A stretch of DNA of 64,000 nt from assembly GCA_032433595.1 (NCBI GenBank), contig JASWJB010000005.1, positions 186,001 through 250,000 of the forward strand, given 5' to 3'. Made by a program: the position numbers and the translations under genes. Source of the DNA: Conoideocrella luteorostrata (lineage: Eukaryota > Ascomycota > Sordariomycetes > Hypocreales > Clavicipitaceae). Below, piece after piece: positions 44,851 through 56,800 of this stretch; the first letter of the stretch is position 1; every line of letters starts with the position of its first letter. Below the pieces are notes generated by a model that did no database searches, was not told the DNA's origin, and was given only the letters and a program-made list of their open reading frames with translations.

Positions 44851-46328
44851 ACTATAGCCTCTGACGCGATCACATACAATCAATCGACAGCTATGCGTGT
44901 CTGCGGTATCGCGGACAAGGGACAACGCGGTGGCTGACATGTCTGGATGCGAAGTAATGATGATCTAGATCATTGCCGTGATGGGTTACAGGCCATGCGC
45001 GATGATGGAGGGGATGGAACAGTATATGAAGTTGCTCGAGCGAAGAACCAGCCACTGATTGCCACCAACACGATTGTCCAGCGAAACTTATAGTCACGAA
45101 AAGTATTATGCTATGACCGCGCTGGATTTAGTGTGTTTTATAAGCCACGACATTCTCATTCGTGGAGAGCAAGTACGGCGCAAGAACATGAGACCGGGAG
45201 CTTGTAAACTATCATACTCGTCAGGTGCTTCATCTGGTGTGTTTTCCTGCATATCGCTAGAAGTGGCGGCCATGGCAGTAGTACCCGGCTTCAACGATAT
45301 ACAACATACTTCGTAGTTTGTGCGCAATCTTAACTTCCACGTCCAAATAGGTGTGGAGAATATTGCGGCATGCCCACCCACCAGCCGCGGGATCTGGGCC
45401 CTGCCCCGTCAGCGGAGGTCCGATTAAATATATTGGTGGCTGAAAAAAAGTTGCCTGGCCATTCAAACTCGGCTGGTCAGTTGTCCGAACGCCTCTTGAC
45501 ATGGGCTCTCTGCAGAGAGCATGACGGAACCTATCAATCGTGGCCGATAAGCGTTTTTAGGCCCCAAATTCGCCATACATCGTTATATATCATAGTTTCC
45601 AGCCACACCTTGTCACATCAGCCATGTTGATGACGCCGTGGACTTTATGATAGGTGCTCGGTATCCTTGTATGTGAAGTAAAGCGGAAGGCGGGGATTGC
45701 AAGGATAATGTCATGTTACCTTGACCAGACAGATTCTCAACCCAGTCCGGCTCTCAAATTGCGTCATATCATCCTACTACAGCTCAATACCTAGCAATTG
45801 CGAGATTCTCATCATGCCGCCAACCCGCCGGGAAGTTTAAAATAGACTAAAAAGACATGAAGTCTCTCATCTCACTTGACCAGAATGTCCAAACAAAGCT
45901 TATGTCTCTTCTGAGGGACATGTGTGTCACTTTCCCAGAACTTGATCACTTGTGATGTAGAAACATCAACATGCCTAACTTCTTTAGCGAGGGCCACAGC
46001 CAAACCCTTCAGTGACATTGACGAGACACGAGCCCTTGTTTTTTGAAGGTTGTCATATCTCCAAATCTCCAGGCTCTTGTGCTGTTTCACACAGTCCTCC
46101 TAAGTGGTCGGCCGCAAGAACTATGTCAGCCCCTCTTCCAAAATCTTATCCAGAGTCCCCGCCTGATCCGCCGGAAACAGATGACAGAACGATTTCAAGT
46201 GCGTTTCTTGACGCTGCCATCTTCTTTGATGAAGTCTTATCTAACCGGTCTGACGAATGGATCTGCTGATGATGGAAGCATCAACTTTCGAAGCGTCCGT
46301 TAGTCACCAGCCCCTCAATCGTTCCGAC
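44851..46328. other. intergenic region; orphan LTR-like palindrome
   Basis: No supported gene. 44959-44976 repeats the 18-bp GATGATCTAGATCATTGC of the LTR family about 110 bp from copy 5, with no other similarity around it. Confidence 0.45.
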
Positions 46329-46404
46329 GGTCGGCGGCCTTCTGCAGATTGGTCGGCCTTCCGCAGATTGGTCGGCCTCCTGCAGATTGGTCAGCCTCCT
46401 GCAG
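46329..46404 (+). promoter_or_regulatory. 19-bp tandem repeat with CCAAT boxes upstream of the SMP-domain gene
   Basis: Four imperfect tandem copies of GGTCGGCCTTCCGCAGATT (the first with a 3-bp insertion, the last truncated). Three junctions create ATTGG, an inverted CCAAT box, at 46348-46352, 46367-46371 and 46386-46390, phased 19 bp apart and 187-225 bp before the ATG of the next gene. CCAAT boxes are bound by the Hap complex in fungi. The promoter role is inferred from position and motif. Confidence 0.55.
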
Positions 46405-46576
46405 GAAGGCATTCTCTGCGGATTACATAACGATAGTTTTACGGCAGAACGACATATAAATACCACTCACTGCTCCCCCAAAAAAAAACCGTTTCTATAT
46501 CATTATTCCTCATCGCGGTCCTCTGACAACAATTCATCACATCGCCATTTTCAGACTCGTACTCAAACAAAGCAAT

Positions 46577-46814
46577 ATGCCTCAAAACCAAATGACCAAA
46601 GAAGATTCTCAGAGAATCCAAAGCTCACAGGTATAAGTCCCCGATTCTTGCCCCTCTCTAACCCAATTCTAACGCTGCAGTCATGCAGGCCACCGGAGGT
46701 CGAGACATGTCGTCTGGCGGATTTGCAGCTCGGGCTCAGGCCGCTGGAGACCGAAGCCAGAATCAGTCTAGCAGCGGCGGCCAAGCTGGCTCCAATACTG
46801 GAAACAAGAAGTAA
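46577..46814 (+). CDS. SMP-domain small protein (seed-maturation-protein-like), two exons
   Basis: Model join(46577..46630, 46689..46814), 59 residues. It begins 'MPQNQMTKEDSQRIQSSQ' and continues 'ATGGRDMSSGGFAARAQAAG' after the intron. 'MTKEDSxRIQSSQA' and 'GGDMSSGGFAARAQ' are hallmarks of the SMP domain, related to LEA-type seed maturation proteins, which in fungi occurs as tiny hydrophilic proteins linked to conidia and desiccation. The intron 46631-46688 has donor GTATAA, branch CTCTAACCC and acceptor ATGCAG; the nearer CTGCAG at 46675-46680 would break the frame. The tail is Ser/Gly/Asn-rich and probably disordered. Confidence 0.88.
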
Positions 46815-48641
46815 CTGAGGAGGGTTGTTTTAGACCCACGCTGATGTATTGGCAATAAGTTGTGGGTGACAATATCGTTTTGGCAGGTGCTGGACTGTGC
46901 ATAATCGTCCCATTGCGTAAAGAATATGCATTCACATATTGCCGGTCTACAAAAGAGTTCGTAAATAGTGCCTGCTAATCGCAACTTGAGTTATACTTCT
47001 GTCTTTTCACATTGAGGTGGTGAAATACTTTTACTAAACGACCCATACGTCTCCTCGTAGAATTTGAATGCTAGCTTGGAGCTTATGAGATGTAGGGTAG
47101 ACACGCGGAATTACGGCCGATTACATGAACAGCCCATCACCAGTCGGTCGTATCTAGGGAGCGGTTGTACGATGTATTGGTAAGAGAATTACTCCTGAGA
47201 CAAGAAGATCGAGCTCTGACTCCAGCAGTCTTCCGCTATGAGTTATCTCCCATGCTAGTTCTGCCGAGATTTATAAAATACGTGGTAACTACCAAGTCTG
47301 GGCTTGTGAAGGGCTGACGTTAGTAATGCTGGACCTATGTATCGATTCGATGCCAAGGAGCGCTTTGACCTATTATGAGTAATAGCAACACGAAAGAGTG
47401 TCTGGAAGGGTTCAGTATCTGCATGTTCAATCATTTTCGATACCCTAGTTGTCGGAATACTGTATCATGTGGATTAAAGCACACCAAGTCAGTGATATTT
47501 GGAACGCAAAAACGCAGATGTGTTTAAATATGAAAGATCAAATATGTGAGCAGTTTTTCAGCCAAATGATGGATCAAGCATTTCTAAACCACGACATGAA
47601 GACGAGGGGAGTACTGTACTGCACAAAGTTTACCCCGGTCCTTCGGTCATTCGGAAACCCATCTTCCAACAGGCTGATTGCTAGCTCGACGCCTCCCGCC
47701 TCCACGCAAGCTCCCGCGAGCCACATCCCACTTAATACAAGCCAGATGACACAGCTTGCTCAATTTAGCTATCGCCTGGTAATAGTCATGTCTCGGTCAA
47801 GTCGCGAGCAATGTTAGGTGGAGGCTGTGTTGAAACAGACACGAAGCTCTTCTGCTTACTCTGTATTGTGTAAACATCTCAGGGTGTCCGGTGGGACATG
47901 ATTCCCGACCCGGGAAAGCCCAAGGTTTGTTCAAGCTACGATTCACAGGAGAAGTGGATCGTGTACGCCCCGTAACGAGGCTGCAAGCAGACGGATTCCA
48001 TAGTTTTCACCGGCGATTATTAGGCTAGGACCACCTAAATAAATGCTTTACCTCGCGAGAATCCATGTTTAGCTAAGCACTACAAGGACAGGCGGGCTGC
48101 TCAGCTCTGCGAAACAATTAAGCCATTTTAGCAAAAAGCAGATTGTGGCCCCTCCGACTCCAAGTCCCCTCATCCCATGTCAATCCATCGAACGCCCACA
48201 CACCACCATCCGCGCCGTCACGTCTCACCCGACCACCCAAAAGCGCCTCTACACCCTCCGACCAATGCCTGTGACTGTTCATGCGCCCCTCTACCGTCTG
48301 GGCAGGCCCTGTTTTCGTGCCTTGCTGCGCGGCACTAGCAGCCATTTCTGTGCACCAACTGCCCGAGGAGGTGTGCGGGCCGGACCGCATGCTCTCGTCA
48401 TATGACGGGCATGTCTCACGACAAACCAGGTATGCAGCTTCGCACCCGTCACGCTCAACGGCCTTACATGCATGCAAGAGCAAACGCGTCTCTACTACAA
48501 AAATGATCTCGCCTGCTGCACTGAACCCATCTTCATCTACCAAAGACATCTCTCTGAAAATGCTGCCGCACTTCTGGAAATTTATCCTCAAATACCCTGT
48601 TCCGTTAAACAGTCACATCTTTTGACTGTGTCCTCCTTGTG
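46815..48641. other. intergenic region
   Basis: No supported gene. The 48118-48625 frames on both strands are mutual shadows in a GC-rich stretch. An exon encoding the start of the next protein may lie between 48540 and 48641. Confidence 0.45.
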
Positions 48642-49142
48642 ATGATCCTCCCCACGGCCATCGCAGGCGTTCATCCGCGCGATGATCAACAGGGGTCCTA
48701 CATGGTCACCCAGACGGTCGTCCAGCCTGCCTTCTCACGGCCCGCTCAGACGATAACCACGGTCGTGACTCTTGGCCCGAGCCCGACCGGAGGAGCAGAC
48801 AGCGGAGACCATGGAAGCAAGGGCCTGACGAATCTGCAGCTCGGCGCTATTATTGGGAGTATTGCTATTCTGGTGGTGATTGGTATCACGACCGGTATTT
48901 GCATGTCGGGCGGGAAGAAGAAGCCCGCGGAGCCGGTGCACGAGTATTACACCACCATTTCGCCAAGTTCGTCGTCGTCATCGTCTTCGAGGCATAGCAA
49001 GAAGCATCGCTCCAAGAAACATCCGCGACGTCCGCCCCCCGTCGCGGAGCGCATTCCGGGCGGGCCCAAATATCCGACTTATCGGGCGATTCCGATTCCG
49101 AACCCGAGAGAGCCTCCTCCCGTTGCACGTACGAAGGTGTAA
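48642..49142 (+). CDS. single-pass membrane protein, extracellular Ser/Thr-rich, basic proline-rich tail
   Basis: 166 residues from the first ATG. A Thr/Pro-rich ectodomain includes 'VTQTVVQPAFSRPAQTITTV'. A clear membrane helix at about residues 67-90 ('LQLGAIIGSIAILVVIGITT') is followed by a cytoplasmic tail with a serine run, 'RHSKKHRSKKHPRRPPP' and PxxP motifs. Topology and composition resemble fungal wall-stress-sensor-like or WSC-type stalks, but no sensor domain is visible. The N-terminus is uncertain: the frame is open upstream (reading '...DCVLLVMILPTAIAGVHP', which looks like a signal peptide core), so the true start is probably in an unresolved upstream exon ending before about 48613. 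Confidence 0.6.
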   Translation: MILPTAIAGVHPRDDQQGSYMVTQTVVQPAFSRPAQTITTVVTLGPSPTGGADSGDHGSKGLTNLQLGAIIGSIAILVVIGITTGICMSGGKKKPAEPVHEYYTTISPSSSSSSSSRHSKKHRSKKHPRRPPPVAERIPGGPKYPTYRAIPIPNPREPPPVARTKV

Positions 49143-49549
49143 TTGAGGGTGGGGGTGCAGGGTCCTCAGGACGGCGTGGATCATGAAATGCATTTCTCAG
49201 CGCTGCAGCGTCTTGTATCTAGTTTGTTGGCACTTAGTTTATGCCCGTATTTTGGGGAGAAGGAGGTAGGTGTAGGCGGAGGCTATTCTTTCATCATACC
49301 TCGACGGGACGTTGGCGGATTGTTTTGGGCGGTTTACCGACTGCGCAGCCCACATAATTGGCAATAATGACACATGATCAATACAATGCAGGTTTTCAAT
49401 TCATTACTGCCTGAGCAACAAGCAGTCAATGCATAATTCACATTTCTCAATACTTTTTATAGTCTCTCTCACTCCTCAACTCCTCGCTCATGCATGATTC
49501 ATCAGTCATCACATCCAAGACACTCCACTCACTACTATGCATAGCCACC
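49143..49549. other. convergent 3' region
   Basis: Lies between the 3' end of the membrane protein gene (plus) and the aminopeptidase gene (minus). No further feature. Confidence 0.5.
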
Positions 49550-51215
49550 TCAAATCGTGCTCTCTCCAGAACCACAGTTGTGCGTCTTCTCAACCACCTT
49601 GAGTGTATCCGCCCAGGTATCAAAAGTTCTACGGATGCCCTGTTTGCTTCTTGGGTTAATCGATGTCTTGACTCTTGGGGGGACACCATCAAGCGACAGA
49701 GCGAACTGGGCCGCGGCGCGGGCAGCAGCCTTCGCGTTGACAGTGAACGCATCCCAGTTGATGTTGTCGATGGTGTCGCATGCTAGATGGTAGCAAGGGT
49801 CGGTGGGAGCGCCAGCGCCAGTGAAGATTCCGGACGAGGGGATGCCCAGTTTTAGAAAGGCGACGTAGTCAGAGGACGTGCCGAATTTCCTACTTCGTGT
49901 TAGCAGCGGTGATCGATTAGACACAGAATGGAAGAAAGCGCTGTCGCTGGACTGACCTGACGTCGGCAGGCTTTCCTTTTCCTTTCAGATATTCCATCAA
50001 AGGATTGGCCCCGACCTTGTGCGCATCGCTGTCGGCATAGACGGCGTAGAACGGATTGATTGAGCCAATCATGTCGTAGTTGAAATAGAATCGGATCTTG
50101 TCGGCCTCGGCCTCAGTAAGCTTAGAGCCGTAGTACAGAGATCCAATTAGACCGCTCCTGCAACGGCAAGTTCGTTAGTTCATGCTAACGGAGGCACAAT
50201 CATTGATGTCCGACTTACTCCTCGGCTCCCCACCACGCAAACCGGACCTTGTTCTTAAATCCCTTGTACTTCTTGAACGAGCCCATAATCTCCAACAAAG
50301 CAGCGGTGCCGCTGCCATCATCATTCACACCGGGACCAGCAAGCACACTGTCCAGATGGGCGCCCAACATGACAACATTGTTCGGGTCGCCCTCCTTCGT
50401 CTCGGAGATGATGTTCCAGGAGGGCCGCGTCTCCGCCAGGGAGTCCACAATCAGTGTGACGCTGAGCTTCTCGCCTGCAGCGAGACGCTTGATCCAGGCC
50501 TGGCCATCCTCCAGCGGGATGAGACCCGAGGGGACCAGCTTGCCTACGTTGACGGCGCTCAGCGTAGCACTGCCGTACGCTTTGCCCGGTGCGTCGTTGT
50601 AGAACATGACGGCGACTGCGCCATGTGTCTTGGCCAGCTTGACCTTGTCTGCAAAAGCGCATGTGCCGCGCTTTACCAGCGGGATCTTGCCCTTGACGTC
50701 AATTTTTGCCCATTGGTCCTCAAAACAGCCTGTACCGCGAGCGTCGTCGACGGGAATGGTAACAAGCTCTGCTGTGATGCCGCCAGGCAAAGGGGTGGCC
50801 GGGTTGTACAGCAGCGAGATGACATAGACATTCTCACCGCCTGGTCCCTTGACCTCAATCTTGCGGACTTGGTGGAACAAGTGGTCGAATGGCTGCACAT
50901 AGGTGTCCATGTGCTTTCCAAACCGCTTGACAGCGCGCTCGAGTACAAAGTCCAGCGAGGCGTTGTAGCCTGGGGTGCCGAAAGCGCGGTTGCCGCCATT
51001 ATCGTTGGCAATCTTGTTCAAGTTCCACAAGACATTGCGCAGCCTGGGTAGAAGCAAGTGTCAGTGCCCAATCTGTTCTATTGGCGGAGATCCTTCTATC
51101 ATGCTACTCACTGGTCTGTCTTGATATCGGCTTCCGCCTTGTCAGGCGTGAGAGGCTCGTGGGCAGACGCCGTGGCCACCAAACCCGCATACAGCAGTGT
51201 CTTGACGAATTTCAT
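49550..51215 (-). CDS. LAP2: secreted M28 aminopeptidase with PA domain (leucine aminopeptidase 2 type)
   Basis: Model complement(join(49550..49889, 49957..50157, 50219..51043, 51112..51215)), 489 residues, all phases consistent, close to the ~490 of fungal LAP2. A signal peptide ('MKFVKTLLYAGLVATASA') is followed by a propeptide region. A PA domain at about 130-230 contains 'LVKRGTCAFADKVKLAKTHG', and the M28 catalytic domain follows. Zinc and catalytic residues are visible in 'MLGAHLDSV', 'GVNDDGSGTAAL', 'FAWWGAEE', 'YFNYDMIGS' and 'DPCYHLACDTIDN'. It removes N-terminal residues from peptides outside the cell or in the vacuole and is usually induced on protein substrates. The introns have donors GTGAGT, GTAAGT and GTCAGT. 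The long plus-strand frame across the gene is a shadow. Confidence 0.95.
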
Positions 51216-53861
51216 GGTCGAACCGATGCTGCTTCACTACAGCAAATACACTTTGAAGTACTGTTGATAGATTGAAGTCGTCAGCTCGAGTCTGACTCAA
51301 GACGAGCTGATGACCTGGCTTCTTAAATAATCTTCCGTGCCACGACACATGGAAAGGCGCCGAGGGGACCCTATTCAGGCCAAGCCTCCAAGTTAGCTAG
51401 CGATCTACCCAGTCCAATTAAGCAGGCCAAATAAACACCAGCTTTAAGTTTCTCCGCAGCGTAGCCAGGATAGGCAGTTCATCATAGATTAACCAAGGGA
51501 CTTAGACTTTATCTGCGGGGGTGTGAACCCCACTGAGGCTTTGTTTCCTCGGCTGGTGCACCCGTATTTTTGGATCTGGATTTTTATTGTGTATTTTGTA
51601 TTTCAGTGGAGAGGGTGCCCATTGGCGCCACGGCAGTTCACAATTGTGCAATTAATTAGTTCCTTGGTGAACGTTGGAAAGTTCCATCCCAATACGAACA
51701 CGGCGATAACATGTGGCCGGGGTCAGATGATGCGATGCAGGACAGGTGCATATAATGCGGAGCAGAACCAGATGCAATCGATCTGGGATCCTTTGGCCTG
51801 CACGATAGCGAATGACATCCCGCTTGCGTCCGGAGCTCGGAGAACGAGTCGTCAGCTACGTCTCTCTACGTGCGATCGATTGAAGAGGCGATGCGACAAG
51901 CCTAATTGGCGTTCTGATTGTCATCGCACGAGCCACAGCGTCGCAAGTCCATTTCCGACTGCACAACAACGGACCGTACGCTTCCGCGGAAACAAAGGCC
52001 GGTGACTTCCTCCAACGTCTATTCCCGCGACCATTTCTAACTCCCTGCGTTTGACCGCATCTATTTCTTGGCGACGCTTCTGAACTTCCGCATCCAGACA
52101 TTGGCAGCGTGCAGTCCCCGTATTGCCCCAGTCTTGGCAGAGGAAATAAGTTGTTTAGCTGCGTGGCGCAGCGAGGACCAAACTTTAGGAACTCCCGTTC
52201 TAATCTACGAAATAAAATGCCCCGTGCTAGCCCAGCAGCATTTGAACGAGCCGCATGGACTTTTGCATGGCTCGCCGGTGGATCAATGCGCAAACTCGGC
52301 TGCTTTGCACAATTTGAATGCCTGGGCTTTGCGACAGTCAATTAGCGTTAATGTGGGTTTGATTTGGATGGCGTCTTGGGCTGATGCAAAAGTACCACGG
52401 AAACCGACAAGATAAGAATACAATGAAGGTGTGCGCTGTGGCATCGTGGGAGTCCTAGCATGACGGAGCACTTCGGCTAGTGTTTCTGTTGATATTGAGG
52501 GCCTATCGCAGGTCCGGAATTAGGTTACGTGAATATACCCCGTAGGATCCAGTTAATAGAAATCCAGCGCATGGATGGTTACGATGCAGTGCTGTCCCAC
52601 TACTCCTCCGTAGTTACACGCGATTTAGTTGTTTTGGCCCGGAGCTACTGGGAGACCAGCGTATGTGTCTAGCAATCGGTTGTAGCCACTTTTCCAACGA
52701 GGGGAACGCCTATCCGTAGAGCTTTAGTGCCATACTCGACGGTACCCAAACTCAACTTTTTGTCTGGTTCATCGCATGTAAAACCAGTTCTACGCATTCT
52801 AGATCTATTCATATCATGCATCATCACGGCCCAGCCAACCGCGGAAATATCACAGTGGAATGACGTTCTGGGTAGGCACGATTTGCTGCGCGATTTGTTC
52901 TGAACCGGTCGGCCACATCGAGTATGCGGAGTGGCTGCGGCTGCGATGGCTGTTCTCTCCCCGGTTTTCCCAAATTCGTGTGCTCAGTCTGATTAAATTG
53001 TAACTGTAGCTATACATTCTATACAATACTTATCCAGGCACACTTTTATAAATTCATGTGCGGAGCAGCTATTTCTGCGACGCGATTGAGTCAGCCGTGC
53101 TAGACTGTTACAGGGTAACTACTCCACACTCCGCACTCGGTATGACACTCCCTACAGTGATTGACCCGGTAACTCGTTCCTGGCTCCCTAGACTCCGCTA
53201 CACCTATTTGGCTTCACTGCTGATAACAGACAATTAATTAAGGCGGAACGCGAGTATTTTTTAGAAGTATCTGTACGGAGTACCAATCAACATTGTAGGC
53301 CGCCATGCTTCTCGCTTGCAGTAGACCACTAGCTGATGCATTCGAATGGAGGGAAGCTTGCGTCTCTCGAGAGGGGACGGCAAGCCTGTGGCTGTACGGT
53401 GGACATGAGCGCTGAGCATGATTGGGCGTGATGGTATGACGAGTCGCATCGCCCCCGGCACTGCAGCGTCCTAGGGGGCATTTATTGGCCGAAGAACGCT
53501 CAGAAACTGCAAATCAGCGTCCGCCACGAGGATGGCGGTGACCTGCTTTGTGTGATCTACGAAGGTTTTGTTAAGACGGAGTGCGGAGTATACCGAGCCT
53601 ATTGCGCACACTGTCCTTTCGACACTCTCTGTCATTGCTCTAGCTCGTGTCAGCAACTTAACTTGTTGGCAACCGTCTACGAAACATTAAAGAGCTACTA
53701 CGGAACCTTTCATATCATTTCTGTGCTTCGAGGGCCCTTCGAATCGCCGAACGCTTCGACCCCAGCCCCGAATTACGAGATTCTGCTATTTTTTCACACC
53801 TCATACATGCTACTGTCGACGCCCGAGCTAGCAGACCACATTACTTGCAGGTACTATCACG
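51216..53861. other. intergenic region upstream of the NLR
   Basis: No supported gene. Frames at 51523-52415 overlap on both strands without domains. An exact TACGGAGTA lies at 53274-53282 and a degenerate pair near 53577-53591. Confidence 0.5.
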
Positions 53862-56800
53862 ATGCCGCCTGGCCATGAGCGCCAACAACTTGTTGAATCC
53901 ATCGACGCAGTCGAAGATCCAGACAGCTCATTCGTAACCAACTACATCAAAATATCGGATGACAAGGGCATCGTCTTACACGATACGACCGGAAAAACCT
54001 CAAAAGATGTGCCTAGTTCGGGCAACAAGAGAGAGCCGACAAGCGGGGCCGCCATTCGAGGACAACAGGGCACTATGCCTAAGCGCAGGCTGGTGCCTAC
54101 TGACTACACCGTCGGTTGGATCTGTGCCATCACCACGGAGTATGTTGCAGCGCAAGCATTTCTTGACGAGCAACATCACGATCTAGAAGTTGCCGTTCAT
54201 GATGACAACCATTACGCTCTAGGCAGAATTGGGGACCACAACGTCGTCATTGCCGTCTTACCAGACGGCGAGTACGGCACCTCCTCTGCAACGAGCGTGG
54301 CGAAAGACATGCTACACACCTTTTCTAATGTCAGAATCGGACTCATGGTTGGTATCGGTGGAGGGGCACCAAGCCAAGAGCATGGTCATGACATTCGCCT
54401 CGGCGATGTTGTGGTCAGCGTTCCTCGACAAGGAAATGGCGGCGTGATTCAATATGACTTTGGCAAAACGATACAAGGTCAAGGTTTTCACACCACTGGT
54501 TTTCTGAACAAACCGCCGACTTTCCTAGGTGCTGCTGTGAATGGACTAAGGGCTGCGTATGAAATGGAGGGGCATCAGCTGAAAGAAGCCGTCGATTCTG
54601 TTCTGATGAAAAAGCCAAGGTTACAGAAAAAGTACAGCAAACCTGGACCCGACAGCGATAGGCTCTATAAAACTGGATTTATTCACCCTGAGAACTCTAA
54701 CGCAAGCTGCGAGGCATCTTGTGGGTGTGATCCGACGACACTCGTGCTCAGACCGCAGAGGACGGAAGATCAAGATGACCCTGACATACACTATGGCTTG
54801 ATAGCGTCCGCGAATTGTTTAATGAAGGATGCTTCCATCCGAGATAAACTCTCGGCAGAGAAGGATGTGCTCTGTTTCGAGATGGAAGCGGCAGGATTGA
54901 TGAACCACTTTCCTTGCCTAGTTATTCGGGGCGTGTGCGACTATTCAGATACGCATAAGAACAAGGAATGGCAGGGGTATGCGGCCATGACAGCTGCTGC
55001 ATACGCGAAAGACCTGCTCTATAAGATTCCTATAAATAAGGTTAAGGCTGAGAAGAAGATCTGTGATATTCTATCTGAACAGTCCAAGACTTTGTCCGGT
55101 CAGCTTCAAGACCTAGAACAATACTATGACAATACGCCAATCTCCGTATAGACATTAGTACAACAACAGAAAAACACTATGATGTAGCGAAGGAGCACCT
55201 CCAAGCCTATAAGGACCACTCTAAGGAGAGTTTTTCCGAAAAAGAACGGGAAGAACGACAAAAGTGCCACAACCTTTTCCGTCTCACGGCTAGTAACAGG
55301 GACGCCACGTACGAGTGGTACAAAAATCGAGTTGAAGACAGAGTCGAAGATACATGCCTTTGGTTTTTAAACCACAAGAATTATCAATGGTGGCTAAAAC
55401 AAGATCACGGCCCTCTTTTTGTCTCAGCGGACCCTGGTTGCGGAAAATCCGTGTTAGCCAAGTATTTAATTAACCACGTCTTACCACAATCTGGGATCAC
55501 TATATGCTACTTTTTCTTCAAAGACCAAGACCAGAATACCATCCGTCAAGCCCTCTGTGCACTACTCCATCAACTCTTCTCTCAGAAACCGCAACTAATT
55601 CAACATGCCATGGCACAATTCCGGAGGGATGGCAATGGTTTAATTAACTCTACAGAATCTCTTTGGAAGATTCTGCAAAATGCTGCAAATGACTCCGAGG
55701 CAGGATCTGTGATAATTGTCCTTGATGCTCTGGATGAATGCGCCGAACTGGAATTCGAAGAATTAATGCGCAACGTACAGAGCCAATTTTACAGCAACCA
55801 GCCGGACCACAGCAAGTTAAAGTACCTCCTAACAAGTCGCCCGTATGAGCAAATCACGTCCAAGTTCCGCCCCCTTTTAGCTGCTTTCCCCTATATACAC
55901 ATACCTGGGGAACAAGAGTCGGAAGCTATTTGTGAGGAGATAAATCGCGTGATTACTTATCGAACGAACCAGCTGTCGATGAAAAAACGCCTCCCGTGTG
56001 AACTGGCAAGACAGTTGCAAGCAGAACTGCAGACGGTCCAACATCGCACTTACCTATGGGCATATCTTGTTTTTAATCAACTAGAAACGGAAGTCTTTAA
56101 GCAAACAACAAAGGGGATTAGAGCAACTGTTGCAATACTTCCCAAGAGTGTAAATGAGGCGTATGAGAGAATACTCCAAAAGTCTAAGGACAGAGAAGCG
56201 GTTCGAAAAATATTAAGTGTGATCCTGGCCGCCCAGCGACCATTAACCATTGCGGAAATGAACGTCGCTCTAAGTATAGAGTCGAGTCTGACATCTTTTC
56301 ATGACCTTGATCTTGAGCCCAATGAGAATTTCGAACTACGCCTTCGGGATCAATGCGGGTTGTTCGTATCGATTCATCATGGTAAGGTCTACTTTCTTCA
56401 TCAAACAGCTCGCGAATTCCTTCTTGCGGAATCGCATAAGGCCATCTCCCCTGAAAGGCAATGGTATCACTCTATTACCACTGAGCAAGCCAACTACACA
56501 TTAGCGGAGCTCTGTGTGCGCTATCTAAGTCTTTTTGACTCTGAAGATGATATTTCCGTTGCAAATTCCGCGGTTGATAATTGGGAAGATGGCGACGCTA
56601 TAGACATCCGTGTCTTCTTAGATTATTCAGCTGAGTATTGGGTCCTTCATTTTCGCAGTTCCGACGAGTTGAGTGGCTCTGCCATCACCCCCGTCGCTCT
56701 GACTATCTGTGATCCCCTTTTGAAAAGTTACTTCACTTGGACTAACATATATTTCGAGAGGCACAACCTCAAGAAAATAGCCTTTACAAGCGTATTGGTA

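Noticed and set aside
48118..48591. Minus-strand frame of 157 codons upstream of the membrane protein gene
   Set aside because: Overlaps two plus-strand frames in a GC-rich stretch; no domain, no splice or signal peptide evidence.
50182..51051. Long plus-strand frame of 289 codons
   Set aside because: It is the exact antisense of the M28 aminopeptidase catalytic exon and has no family features.
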